Shown here: positions 8,006-16,668 of the stretch, piece after piece
Numbering within the stretch: position 1 is the stretch's first letter
How the letters are laid out: every line of letters begins with the position of its first letter
Assembly (NCBI GenBank): GCA_035540935.1
Contig: DATLFS010000112.1
Location: forward strand, 1-28,702
From: DATLFS01 sp035540935
GTDB taxonomy: Bacteria > Actinomycetota > CADDZG01 > WHSQ01
DNA: 28,702 bases
Direction: 5' to 3'
Position numbers and translations under genes: made by a program
The notes under the pieces: model-generated
The model's database searches: none
What the model was told of the DNA's origin: nothing
What the model saw: only the letters and a program-made list of their open reading frames with translations

Positions 8006-8856
8006 GAGGCCGCCTCTTGTGCCCGCGGGCCGCTCTCGAGGAGGACCTGAACGAAATCGAGAGCGGTGAAGTCGACATACGGCTCGATCGTGATCACCTG
8101 CTCGGTTCCCGCGGCATCGCCTTCGACCGTCGATACGAAACCGATCGGGACGTTCGGAGGGAAGATGCCACCGATACGGGAGGTCACGATGACGTCACCC
8201 GGCTCTACGTTCGCGTCGATGTCGATGAACTCGAGCTGCAGTTGCCGCCCGGCGCCATGGCCGGTGACGGTTCCGCTGTAGCCCTTGCCCTCGATCTTCG
8301 CCGAGACGCCGGACTCCGGATCGATCGCCAGCAGGACGGTCGAGGAACTCTCCGCGACGTCCACGATCTTGCCGACGAACCCCCTGTCGTTGATGACCGT
8401 CATGTCCTTCCGCACGCCGTGGACGCGACCCTTGTCGATCGTGTAGGCCCAGTGCCAGTTCGAGGGCTCCTTGTTGAATACTTCCGCCGCGACGCGGTCC
8501 ATGCTCGCCCACGATTCATCGAGCTCGAGCTCGGCGCGGAGCCGTGCGTTCTCATCGAGGATCGACTCGGCCTCTTGACGCAGGGCCCGCAGCTCCTTGA
8601 CCTCGGCATCGAGGCGCGCGTTCTCGCTCCGCAAGCTCCCAAGCTCGCCGACGGACGCGAAGAAGTCGCCCACCGGACGGAAGACGGTGGCGAAGCCTCG
8701 CTGAACGGGTTCGACGACCGCCGCGGAAAGATCCTTCGCTCGCTCGATCACGCCCCCCTCGTTCTCGCGGAAGTCCAGCGTGATGAGTCCGACGCTGAGT
8801 GCGAGAAAGACGAGGAGAACCAGGCGCCCTCGTCCGGCTCGCCGTTGTATTCGCAA
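8002..8856 (-). CDS. mreC: Rod-shape-determining protein MreC
   Basis: A periplasmic-side scaffold that activates PBP2-RodA. The 284-aa product has a basic N-terminus, a membrane anchor at about residues 11-27, and a Leu/Glu/Arg-rich coiled coil at about 70-113. The two beta-barrel MreC core follows, with segments such as VHGVRKDMTV, GFVGKIVDV and GDVIVTSRIGGIFPPNVPIG. The start is TTG (8856-8854), supported by GCGAGG about 7 nt upstream; no ATG is available near the anchor. The 186-bp gap to mreB contains GC-rich hairpins, so mreC may have a separate promoter or be attenuated relative to mreB. Confidence 0.95.
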   Translation of the reverse strand: MRIQRRAGRGRLVLLVFLALSVGLITLDFRENEGGVIERAKDLSAAVVEPVQRGFATVFRPVGDFFASVGELGSLRSENARLDAEVKELRALRQEAESILDENARLRAELELDESWASMDRVAAEVFNKEPSNWHWAYTIDKGRVHGVRKDMTVINDRGFVGKIVDVAESSSTVLLAIDPESGVSAKIEGKGYSGTVTGHGAGRQLQLEFIDIDANVEPGDVIVTSRIGGIFPPNVPIGFVSTVEGDAAGTEQVITIEPYVDFTALDFVQVLLESGPRAQEAAS

Positions 8857-8884
8857 AAAACAACCTCGCTATCGCTGAAAACCT

Positions 8885-8916
8885 GGGGGCGGCCCCCGCG
8901 CCCGAAGAGGGGCGCG
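8885..8916 (-). other. GC-rich hairpins between mreB and mreC
   Basis: Two adjacent inverted repeats: CGCGCCC/GGGCGCG (8897-8903 with 8910-8916, 6-nt loop) and GGGGG/CCCCC (8885-8889 with 8893-8897, 3-nt loop). They share bases, so they are mutually exclusive folds. On the minus strand they are followed by AGGTTTTC, which is too short a T run for a convincing terminator. They may attenuate mreB transcripts before mreC. The remainder of 8857-9042 shows no gene. Confidence 0.35.
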
Positions 8917-9042
8917 CCGAAAATCGGCCCTTCATCCCGGGGAGACCTCAGCCACCCCGTCCCTCGGGCCACCCTGCCGTCGGCCATGGTAGCCCGTCGG
9001 GGCACCTGAGGCCAGATCAGGCGGCAGCGATACAAGCAGAGG

Positions 9043-10087
9043 CTAGTGCCGCGTGGAGGAGATCAGCACCCGCTTGAGCGATTCGAACTCCTCGAGGCAC
9101 CGCCCGGAGCCGACGGCGACGGCGAACAAGGGGTCGTCGGCGATGTGGATGGGCATGCCGGTCTCGTGCTTGAGCCGCTCGTCTAGCCCCTTCAAGAGCG
9201 ACCCTCCGCCTGCCAGGACTATGCCCTTGTCCATGATGTCCGCGGCCAGCTCGGGAGGCGTCTTGTCGAGGGTGTTCTTCACGGCGTCGACGATCGCGTT
9301 CACCGGCTCCTCGATGGCCCGACGGATCTCCTCTGCGGCGACGACGATCGTCTTCGGCAGGCCCGTCACCAGGTCGCGCCCCCGGATCTCGGCTTGCTGC
9401 TCGTCCGGGTGCGGGAAGGCGGAGGCGATCGCCATCTTGATCTCCTCGGCCGTCCGCTCGCCGAGCATCAGCGAGTACTCCTTCTTGATGTAGTTGATGA
9501 TCGACTCGTCGAGCTCGTCGCCGCCGATCCGGATCGATTGGCTGGTGACGATGCCACCGAGAGAGACCACCGAGGTGGCGGTGGTCTCTCTCGGTGGTGC
9601 CGCCTCCGATGTCGACGATCATGTTGCCGGTCGGCTCGTGGACCGGCAGCCCTGCGCCGATCGCCGCCGCCATCGGCTCTTCGATGATGAAGGCGCTCCG
9701 CGCGCCGGCGGAGATCGTGGCCTCCTCGACGGCCCTCTGCTCGACGCCGGTGATGCCCGAAGGAACGCAGACGACGCAGCGGGGCTTCGCTAGGAACGAC
9801 CGCCGGTGCACCTTCTGGATGAAGTAACGGAGCATCTTCTCGGTGACGTCGAAGTCGGCGATGACGCCGTCCTTCAGCGGGCGGATCGCTACGATGTGGG
9901 CCGGCGTGCGCCCGATCATCCTCTTCGCCTCTGCTCCCACCGCGAGGATGGCGCCGGTCTTCGTATTGATCGCCACGACCGACGGCTCGTTCAGAACGAT
10001 GCCGCGGCCTCTCACGTAGACCAGCGTGTTGGCGGTTCCAAGGTCCACGGCCATGTCACGGCCGATGAACTGGAACATGTTGTCCAT
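9043..10087 (-). pseudogene. mreB: Cell-shape actin homologue MreB, frame broken at codon 166
   Basis: MreB polymerises under the membrane and directs the elongasome. The ATG at 10087 has GAGGAG 6 nt upstream. Residues 1-166 are normal MreB (RDMAVDLGTANT phosphate-1 motif, SVVAINT, FIIEEPMAAAIGAG, VDIGGGTTE). Sequence then leaves frame and reads a non-MreB Arg/His/Pro-rich tail to base 9017. The true C-terminal half (VVSLGGIVTSQSIRIGGDEL to the TAG at 9043, including VLAGGGSLLKGLDERL) continues in another frame. The break falls exactly at the inverted repeat 9554-9597. Removing 13 bp there restores one 343-aa frame, the usual MreB length. Both halves lack other damage, so this is either a very recent mutation or an assembly artefact. 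Confidence 0.9.
9554..9597. repeat. Perfect 19-bp inverted repeat inside mreB
   Basis: Arms 9554-9572 and 9579-9597 are exact reverse complements around a 6-nt loop. The intact gene is expected to encode TTEVAVVSLGG here in 31 bp bounded by CCACCGAG and CTCGGTGG. The observed 44 bp equal the exact reverse complement of that 31-mer followed by a second copy of its last 13 bp. This explains the frameshift fully. Confidence 0.95.
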
Positions 10088-10163
10088 CAACTGCTCCTCA
10101 CGTTCGCGCTCGTGCGTTCACACGCCTCAGGGGCAACAGGGTACCGGACGAGCAACGGCGCGG

Positions 10164-10574
10164 CTACGAGCCGAAGAAGAGGTTGATCTCGCGCTCCGCC
10201 GAGTCGGGTGAGTCGGATCCGTGAACGATGTTCTCCGTGATCACGGCGGCGAAATCGCCCCGGATCGATCCCGGGACGGCGTCGAGGGGATCGGTAGCGC
10301 CCATCAGCTGCCGCATGCCGGCGATGGCATTCGGCCCCTCCACCACCATGGCAACGGACGGGCCCGAGGTGATGAACTCGACCAGCTCGCCGAAGAAGGG
10401 CTTCTCGGTGTGCTCCGCGTAGTGTTTCTTCGCCAGCGAGTCGTCGATCGTGAAGAGCTTCATCTCACGGATCGTGTAGCCCTTCGCTTCTATACGGCGG
10501 AGGACCTCACCTATGAGGCGCCGGCGCACACCGTCCGGTTTCACCATCACGAATGTCTGCTGAACGTCTGCCAT
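10164..10574 (-). CDS. ndk: Nucleoside diphosphate kinase
   Basis: Transfers the gamma-phosphate between nucleoside triphosphates and diphosphates through a phosphohistidine. The 136-aa product is the standard length. It has VKPDGV (11-16, with Lys12) and the active-site motif ENIVHGSDSPDSA, where His118 is the phosphorylated residue. SIRGDF and INLFF follow the family pattern. The Shine-Dalgarno GGGAGG precedes the ATG by about 6 nt. Its place between folC and mreB is the usual actinobacterial arrangement. The 76 bp to mreB hold no recognisable gene. Confidence 0.97.
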   Translation of the reverse strand: MADVQQTFVMVKPDGVRRRLIGEVLRRIEAKGYTIREMKLFTIDDSLAKKHYAEHTEKPFFGELVEFITSGPSVAMVVEGPNAIAGMRQLMGATDPLDAVPGSIRGDFAAVITENIVHGSDSPDSAEREINLFFGS

Positions 10575-10636
10575 CAGGACCTCCCGAAGATCTCTGTTTC
10601 ACGAGGGACAGAAGTTAGCAGCCGGAACGGAGGCGC

Positions 10637-11104
10637 CTACTCCACCGCCCGCGCCGCCCGCACATAGGCGATGTGCAAGAAGTCCGAGAGAGCCAACGAA
10701 TTGAGCAACGAAGCCACTGCGACGGTCGGGCCCGGGAGGTAAGCGGCTCCGAGCGTGAATCCGCTCGCCACCCACATGCCGAGACAGAACGGACAAGCAA
10801 GGAGTTGTCCGATCGCACGCCGCATCCCCCGGCCGCGCGGCCGCTCATTGACCTCGCTCAGGTGCGATGGTTCTTCGAACTCCGTGAAGGGTGAACGCAG
10901 GACCGACGTCACCTTCTCTCGCGAGAGAAGGCGGCTCAGCTTGTGGGTGGCGATGCCGTAGACCACGATCTCGACGGGCGAAGGACTTTCCCGAAGCAAC
11001 TTCCTGCGGCGCGCGACCAAAAGCAGCGGCCCGACCACGGCTGCGTAGACCAGCATCAACACGCCGTAGGGCCACCGTCGGCTCTGGGCTTCTTGATCAG
11101 ACAT
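10637..11104 (-). CDS. DUF1360-family membrane protein
   Basis: A protein of unknown function. I place the start at ATG 11104 (AGGAG 4-5 nt upstream), giving 155 aa; the longer open frame above it is antisense-like sequence. There is a membrane helix at about residues 13-31 and a short hydrophobic stretch ATHKLSRLL typical of DUF1360. The conserved KVTSVLRSPFTEFEEP follows, then CPFCLGMWVASGF (a CxxC next to a helix) and a last helix near the C-terminus. The CPFC pair may bind metal or form a disulfide; that is inference. In other actinobacteria this slot between folC and ndk is usually filled by a DUF4233 membrane protein, so this is an unrelated-looking occupant of the same position. It lies 62 bp after folC and is probably cotranscribed. 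Confidence 0.75.
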   Translation of the reverse strand: MSDQEAQSRRWPYGVLMLVYAAVVGPLLLVARRRKLLRESPSPVEIVVYGIATHKLSRLLSREKVTSVLRSPFTEFEEPSHLSEVNERPRGRGMRRAIGQLLACPFCLGMWVASGFTLGAAYLPGPTVAVASLLNSLALSDFLHIAYVRAARAVE

Positions 11105-11166
11105 GTTTCTCCTAGGCTCGAGGGCGCGCCTTCTCGCCGATACCCGGTCGCGACCCCTTCTACGCG

Positions 11167-12474
11167 TTAGGAGGTGAGAAATGTGCGAGCTTCGCCGACC
11201 ACGTAGTGCGAACCCGTCACCAGCACCAGGTCGTCGGCTCCCGCCTCCTCGACCGCGGCGCTGACGGCCGCCGGGATCTGGGGGATCACGTGGCACGACA
11301 GGCCGACCTCGCCGGCCACGGCCTCGATCTCTCCCGGCGCGACCGAGCGCACGTTCCTCGCTTCGGTGGCGATCAACGTGCACGGCATCCGTGCCAGCTC
11401 GGCCAACATCCCCCTGTGGTCCTTGTCGTCCAGGATCCCGATGACCACTATCGCGCGGTCGAAAGGCATGGCTTCCGTCAGACTCGTGACCGCGGCAGCC
11501 ATGCCGGTCGGGTTGTGCGCGACGTCGAGCACGACGGGCGGCGCGTCCTCGTCCTCGGGACGCAGGACCTCGAGTCGGCCCGGGACGGCTACCTCCGCGA
11601 ACCCTTCCTGCACCACCTCCTCGGCGAGGCTCTCGTCCGGAAGCAGCGTGACCGCCGCCTCGAGCGCGACGGCTGCGTTCCTCGCCTGATGCACCCCGTG
11701 GAGCGGGAGGAACAAGCCTTCGTAGTCACGTCCCGACGTTCGCAGCGATAGGTAGCGTCCTCCGACCGCGAGTGTGTTGTCGAGGATGCGGAAATCGCGC
11801 TCGATCTTCGCGACGGGCGCGGCTCGCGCCTGCGCCTCAACGTCGATCACATCGAGGATCTCCGGGTCGAGTTCTCCCGTCACGACGGTCGTCCCGTGCT
11901 TGATGATCCCCGACTTCTCCTTTGCGATCGTCGTGCGCTCTCTCCCAAGCATCGCGACGTGGTCCAGGTCGATATTGGTGATCACGGCAACCGGAACGTT
12001 CGTCAGCACGTTGGTCGCGTCCCACCGGCCCCCGAGCCCGACCTCCACGACCGCTACGTCGGCGGCGTCCGCCGCCCAGAGGAAGAACATGCCCGTGAGT
12101 ACCTCGAAGTAGGACAACCGCTCTTCGATCTCCTTCTCGACGAAGTCGATGTACGGGCGGATGTGGTCGAAGACGGCGCCGAACTCATCTTCGGGAAGAG
12201 GCGCTCCTCCGAGAGCGAGGCGCTCTCGCACACCCTGGAGGTGAGGAGAGGTGTAGGTGGCGACCTTGAGGCCCGCAGCACGCAGGACGGAAGACGCGAT
12301 GCGCGCCGTCGACGTCTTGCCGTTGGTCCCCGTCACGTGGATGGCGGTGATCGCCTGCTCGGGGTGACCCAGCGCCTCCATGAAAGCTTCCATCCGGTGG
12401 AGCGACGGGATCAACGACTTCATCGAGTCGACGCCCAATGAATCGAGATAGGCACGCGCCTCGCCGTAGCTCAC
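11167..12474 (-). CDS. folC: Folylpolyglutamate synthase / dihydrofolate synthase
   Basis: Adds glutamate to folates and, in bifunctional forms, joins dihydropteroate to glutamate. The 435-aa protein has the Mur-ligase-type P-loop VTGTNGKTS (47-55) and the folate loop TSPHLQGVRER. VEVGLGGRWDATN and ITNIDLDHVAMLG follow, then the KEKSGIIK segment with the carbamylated-lysine region. The C-terminal domain carries VLDVAHNPTGM. The GTG start overlaps the valS stop by 4 bp (GTGA), as expected for the conserved valS-folC pair. Whether it has dihydrofolate synthase activity cannot be told from the sequence alone. Confidence 0.95.
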   Translation of the reverse strand: MSYGEARAYLDSLGVDSMKSLIPSLHRMEAFMEALGHPEQAITAIHVTGTNGKTSTARIASSVLRAAGLKVATYTSPHLQGVRERLALGGAPLPEDEFGAVFDHIRPYIDFVEKEIEERLSYFEVLTGMFFLWAADAADVAVVEVGLGGRWDATNVLTNVPVAVITNIDLDHVAMLGRERTTIAKEKSGIIKHGTTVVTGELDPEILDVIDVEAQARAAPVAKIERDFRILDNTLAVGGRYLSLRTSGRDYEGLFLPLHGVHQARNAAVALEAAVTLLPDESLAEEVVQEGFAEVAVPGRLEVLRPEDEDAPPVVLDVAHNPTGMAAAVTSLTEAMPFDRAIVVIGILDDKDHRGMLAELARMPCTLIATEARNVRSVAPGEIEAVAGEVGLSCHVIPQIPAAVSAAVEEAGADDLVLVTGSHYVVGEARTFLTS

Positions 12475-15014
12475 GCCTTCTTTTCGATCTCCCCTAGCGA
12501 GGCCTCCGCAACGATGTCCTGCGACCCCTCGTGGACGACCAGCGCATAAGAGCCGGCATTGAGAGTCGCGACCACGTCGTCCATCACGCCCTCGAGCCGG
12601 CGCACCACATCATGCGGCGCGCGCACGTCGAGATGATCGACGGGTGTCCGCAACGAGACCTTCGCCTCGGACTTCTTCCGCCGGACCTGCGTCAATACCT
12701 CGACGGCGGCGTCGAAGCGGCCGTCGTCCTCGCCTCCGGGCAGCTCGTCGACGCGTGGCCACGACGCACGATGGATGGAATCGCCCGAGCCGAAGCCGTT
12801 CTCCCAAACCTCGTCGGTGATGTGCGGGAGGACGGGCGCGAAGAGGCGGAGAACCGTGGAGAGACCCAGGCGCAGGGTCCCGATGGCGCTCGTGTCGCCG
12901 GCATAGGCACGGCCCTTCGCCATCTCGAGATAGTTGTCGCAGAAGTCGCCCCAGAACCACGCCTCGGTGGCCGCCAATGCGCCGGCGTGGTCCCAATCGT
13001 CCCAGCGGGCGGTGACGTCCTCGACCAGGTCTCGAAGCCGCGCGACGAGCGCGCGATCGGTCGGATGCTCGGGCTCGCCGCCCTCGCCCTCGAACGCTAG
13101 GACGAACCGCGCCGCGTTCTTGATCTTCGTCACGAGGCGCTTGCCCTCCCGCATGACGTTCGTGTCGAAGGTCGTGTCGACGCCCAACCGGGCGGAAGCC
13201 GCCCAGTACCGAACGGCATCGGCGCCGAAGTCGTCGATCAGATCGGTCGGCAACACGACATTGCCCTTCGACTTCGACATCTTCTTGCGGTCGGGGTCGA
13301 CCACCCAGCCTGAGATGGCCACGTGGTCCCATGGGATCGAGCCGTCCATGAGCATCGACCGGGTGATCGTGTAGAAGGCCCAGGTCCGGATGATCTCGTG
13401 GCTCTGCGGACGCAGCGAGGTCGGATAGAGACGCTCGTGGCGCGCCCGATCGTCGGGCCAGCCGGACGTGATGAGCGGGGTCAGCGAGGACGTCGCCCAC
13501 GTGTCGAACACGTCGGCTTCGCCGATGAAACCGCCGGGCTGCCCCCGCTGCGATTCGTCGAAACCCGGCGGCGGCTCTGCCGCGGGGTCGACGGGGAGCA
13601 TGTCCTTCGGCGGGACGATGAGCTGTGAACGATCGATCGAGCCGTCCTCCCGCACTCGGTACCACACAGGGATCGGGACACCGAAGTACCGCTGGCGGCT
13701 CACGCACCAGTCCTGGTTCAGCCCCTCGACCCAATCCTCGTAGCGCTTCCGGAAGAAGTCGGGGTGCCATGTCACACGCCGCCCCTGTTCGAGGAGACGT
13801 TCCTTCTTGTCGAGGATCTTCACGAACCACTGTCGCGTGACCACGAACTCGAGCGGGCGCTCTCCCCTCTCGTAATACTTGACGAACTGCCGGGTCTTCT
13901 CGGCATCTCCGTCGAGTGCGTCCGCCTCGTCGAGCAGCTCGACGACCCGGCGCCGCGCCTGATTGACGAACAATGACGTGAGCTCGTCGTACGCCTTCTG
14001 CGCCGCCGGCGCGTCGAGTGTCTCCCACGGATCCTCACCCCATGCGGCCGCGGCGATGCGACCGTCCCTCCCGATCACCTCCCGCGCCGGCACGTCCAGT
14101 CGCCGCCACTTCTCGACGTCGGCCGCGTCGCCGAAGGTGCAGACCATCAAGACCCCGGTTCCCTTCTCGGGTTCCGCCGACTCGTCGGCGTAAATGGGGA
14201 CGGGCGAGTGGAACAGTGGCGTGATCGCTCGCTTCCCGAAGAGATGCCGGTAGCGCTCGTCTTCCGGATGCGCCACGACCGCGACACATGCGGGAAGCAG
14301 CTCGGGCCGGGTGGTTGCGATCGTGAACGACTCTCCGCCCTCCACGTCGAAGCGGATCCGGTGGAAGACGCCTTCTCGCTCGCGATCCTCGACCTCCGCC
14401 TGCGCCACCGCGGTCTGATAGTCGACGTCCCACATCGTGGGCGCTTCGCGCAGCTCGGCCTCGCCGCTCTCGAGCAGGTGGAGGAAAGAAAGCTGGCTCA
14501 CGTAGCGCGACCGGCGATCGATCGTGGCGTAGGTCTCGCTCCAGTCGATCGACAGGCCGAGACGTTGCCACAGCTCTTTGAACTGTTTCTCGTCCTCCTG
14601 CACGACGCGGTCGCAAAGCTCGATGAAGTTGCGCCGGGCGACCTGGAGCGTCTCGCCCTCCCGGCCGGGCGCAAGCGACAACGACGGGTCGTACGGCAAC
14701 GACGGGTCGCAGCGCACGTTGAAGACGTTCTGGACGCGCCTCTCGGTCGGAAGACCGTTGTCGTCCCACCCCATCGGATAGAAGACGTTGTCTCCCTGCA
14801 TCCGGCGGTACCGGACCATGAGATCCGTGTGCGTGTAGGAGAAGACGTGTCCGATGTGGAGCGAGCCCGACACGGTGGGTGGCGGCGTGTCGACCACGAA
14901 CGTCTCGTCGCGCGAGCGGGTCGGGTCATAGCGATACGTGCCGGACTCCTCCCAACGTCGGCGCCAGCGCGCTTCCATGTCGCGCAGCTCGTCCATCCCT
15001 TTGGCTTTGCTCAC
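12471..15014 (-). CDS. valS: Valine--tRNA ligase, type with WDDNGLPTERRVQN signature
   Basis: Charges tRNA-Val in the cytoplasm. The 847-aa class I synthetase has HIGH at 53-56 and KMSKS at 578-582. The CP1 editing domain is at about 215-360, with TTRPE at 234-238. An anticodon-binding domain follows (HITDEVWE). The active site reads MGWDDNGLPTERRVQN at 81-96, where most bacterial ValS have a GxDHAGIATQ segment. I recognise this as the archaeal/rickettsial-like ValS subtype, also seen as a second valS in some actinomycetes. The C-terminus is short and lacks a long coiled-coil tRNA arm. The GTG start overlaps the upstream gene's stop by 4 bp. A Val rather than Ile or Leu assignment rests on overall pattern and the neighbouring folC. 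Confidence 0.93.
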   Translation of the reverse strand: MSKAKGMDELRDMEARWRRRWEESGTYRYDPTRSRDETFVVDTPPPTVSGSLHIGHVFSYTHTDLMVRYRRMQGDNVFYPMGWDDNGLPTERRVQNVFNVRCDPSLPYDPSLSLAPGREGETLQVARRNFIELCDRVVQEDEKQFKELWQRLGLSIDWSETYATIDRRSRYVSQLSFLHLLESGEAELREAPTMWDVDYQTAVAQAEVEDREREGVFHRIRFDVEGGESFTIATTRPELLPACVAVVAHPEDERYRHLFGKRAITPLFHSPVPIYADESAEPEKGTGVLMVCTFGDAADVEKWRRLDVPAREVIGRDGRIAAAAWGEDPWETLDAPAAQKAYDELTSLFVNQARRRVVELLDEADALDGDAEKTRQFVKYYERGERPLEFVVTRQWFVKILDKKERLLEQGRRVTWHPDFFRKRYEDWVEGLNQDWCVSRQRYFGVPIPVWYRVREDGSIDRSQLIVPPKDMLPVDPAAEPPPGFDESQRGQPGGFIGEADVFDTWATSSLTPLITSGWPDDRARHERLYPTSLRPQSHEIIRTWAFYTITRSMLMDGSIPWDHVAISGWVVDPDRKKMSKSKGNVVLPTDLIDDFGADAVRYWAASARLGVDTTFDTNVMREGKRLVTKIKNAARFVLAFEGEGGEPEHPTDRALVARLRDLVEDVTARWDDWDHAGALAATEAWFWGDFCDNYLEMAKGRAYAGDTSAIGTLRLGLSTVLRLFAPVLPHITDEVWENGFGSGDSIHRASWPRVDELPGGEDDGRFDAAVEVLTQVRRKKSEAKVSLRTPVDHLDVRAPHDVVRRLEGVMDDVVATLNAGSYALVVHEGSQDIVAEASLGEIEKKA

Positions 15015-16594
15015 TCCGCTCCGATCACCACCCGTTGCATCACGACGTCGCCGTCGAGCTTAGAGCCTGCGATGACATGCGTAAGAGGACGGACCCACGG
15101 TGCAACGCGATCGCGATAGTTCTGGTCGGTGTTCGCTCCCATGTTCTCCACGAGCGACACGATCGCGTCCGCGTCGAAGAACATCGCGGGAGCGAAGTCG
15201 TCTCCCAGCGCCGCGCGCGCGCGGCCGAACGTCTCCGACCCGGCCAGACGCTCTCCGCTTCCCAGCGCATCTTCGGTCGCTTTGCGGCCGTAAGCGACCA
15301 CGACTTTGTCGTCCGCCGCCATCGCGTACACCGGCTCGGGCATGCCCCGCTGCTGCAGTCCGTATCCGACTCCGTCCCCGAACTCATGCGGCACGACATC
15401 GAGGTTGTTGCGGATGGCGAAGGCGGCGAGAGCATCGAGCGCTTTCCGAGAGGACGCAGGGTCGGTCGTCTCGAGGACGAGGCCCCCACCCAGGTCGAGG
15501 AAGCCTCTGCCCTGGACGAATAGCCCTGCATCTCCCATCCACGAAAGCACGTTGTCACGGAAGTCGAGGCCGGTAGCGGCGGTGAACTGTCGTTCGGGAA
15601 GGTCTGGCTGCGCGCCCGGCGGGGCGAAGCTTTCTACGAGATCGAGAAGACCCTCGAGCCCGGCCCCCAGATCACCCGCTCCCAACGCGATCCAGGAGCC
15701 GCCCGGTAGATCGGACACGAAATCCCCGCCGAGGCTCTCGGCGCCGCCATACGCGGCGAAGACCCCGGACAGCCCCGTCGATGCACTTTCCAGCACAACG
15801 GCGTCGTCGCGCAGGGACAGCGCCGACACCGCGGGACCCGCCTCCTCCAGACCCAAGCTCTCGAACGCGGCTCGCTCATCGGCGGTCATGCCTTGTGCGC
15901 CGGCGAAGCGCATCGCCGCCTCGAAGAAGGTGCCGAGGTCGGCGTAGAACAACGCGACGCGATCCTCCGCCACTCGGTCCACGACCCCCTCGAACGCCTC
16001 AGAGCCCGCTAGGGACTCGCCCGAACGTTCCGCGTCGACGACGGCCTTGAAGCCGGACTCGGACCCGAGCACCCAGAAGCCGGAGACGAAGCCGCTCGCG
16101 ATCTGCTCATCGGGATAGACCTGGTAACGCACCCCCTCGTACGTAGCGTCCTGCGGTGACGCGCCGAATCGCTCGTTGAGTTTCGCGATCATCCTCCGCG
16201 TCGCGACCTCGTCCTCGGTCGCGATCAACGTCGCGACCTCCGGGACGAGCTGGTCGAACTTCCCCACGTACAGCGCAACCTGATGACCGAGCCACGGCTC
16301 CACGTCACGCTCGAAGGTCAACCCTGCATCGCGTAGCGCCTCGTCGATCAACGCAACCAGCTCGTCTTCAGCCTTCTCCGGCGTACGGACGGCTTCAAAC
16401 TTCGCGAGCAACGACTCGAGAGCGCGCTTCTGCGAGGTCGACGGCGACAGGAAGACGTTGACGTACACCACCGAGTGACGTGGCACGATCGTGATCGCAT
16501 CGTCGGCGGCGCCCGCGTAGAAGCGGCTCAGCGCGAACGCACCACCGGCCACAACCGCGACCGCCAAAACGCCTGCGAGGACCTTCAGCTTCAT
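15011..16594 (-). CDS. DUF3352-like membrane-anchored or secreted protein
   Basis: Function unknown. The start ATG at 16594 has GGAGG 4-5 nt upstream; the open frame above it is not protein-like. The 527-aa product begins with a signal anchor (about residues 5-23, VLAGVLAVAVVAGGAFAL) and the rest is extracytoplasmic and acidic. The opening IVPRHSVVYVNV resembles the DUF3352 pattern. Similar strand-helix units recur (VALFYADLGTFFEAAM, SWIALGAGDLGAGLEGLL, MFFDADAIVSLVENM), which suggests internal repetition. There are no cysteines that I can see and no catalytic motif that I recognise. It sits between clpX and valS and its stop overlaps the valS GTG, so it is an unexpected upstream partner of a tRNA synthetase. 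Confidence 0.7.
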   Translation of the reverse strand: MKLKVLAGVLAVAVVAGGAFALSRFYAGAADDAITIVPRHSVVYVNVFLSPSTSQKRALESLLAKFEAVRTPEKAEDELVALIDEALRDAGLTFERDVEPWLGHQVALYVGKFDQLVPEVATLIATEDEVATRRMIAKLNERFGASPQDATYEGVRYQVYPDEQIASGFVSGFWVLGSESGFKAVVDAERSGESLAGSEAFEGVVDRVAEDRVALFYADLGTFFEAAMRFAGAQGMTADERAAFESLGLEEAGPAVSALSLRDDAVVLESASTGLSGVFAAYGGAESLGGDFVSDLPGGSWIALGAGDLGAGLEGLLDLVESFAPPGAQPDLPERQFTAATGLDFRDNVLSWMGDAGLFVQGRGFLDLGGGLVLETTDPASSRKALDALAAFAIRNNLDVVPHEFGDGVGYGLQQRGMPEPVYAMAADDKVVVAYGRKATEDALGSGERLAGSETFGRARAALGDDFAPAMFFDADAIVSLVENMGANTDQNYRDRVAPWVRPLTHVIAGSKLDGDVVMQRVVIGAE

Positions 16595-16668
16595 GCTGCC
16601 TCCGGACAGAAGATCGTGATGGAGAGCATGGCAGAGCTCGGCCGAACGTGGAGCCGCGGGAGGTCCGG

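Noticed and set aside
9017..9600. Programmed frameshift in mreB
   Set aside because: No slippery site. The shift is fully explained by a 13-bp insertion with an inverted copy, and MreB is not known to use recoding.
11105..11383. Longer N-terminus for the DUF1360 protein
   Set aside because: The upstream 93 codons overlap folC, are Arg/Gly-rich and non-conserved. ATG 11104 has a good Shine-Dalgarno.
12610..14028. 472-codon minus-strand open frame inside valS
   Set aside because: Same-strand shadow in another frame of valS, with no recognisable domain.
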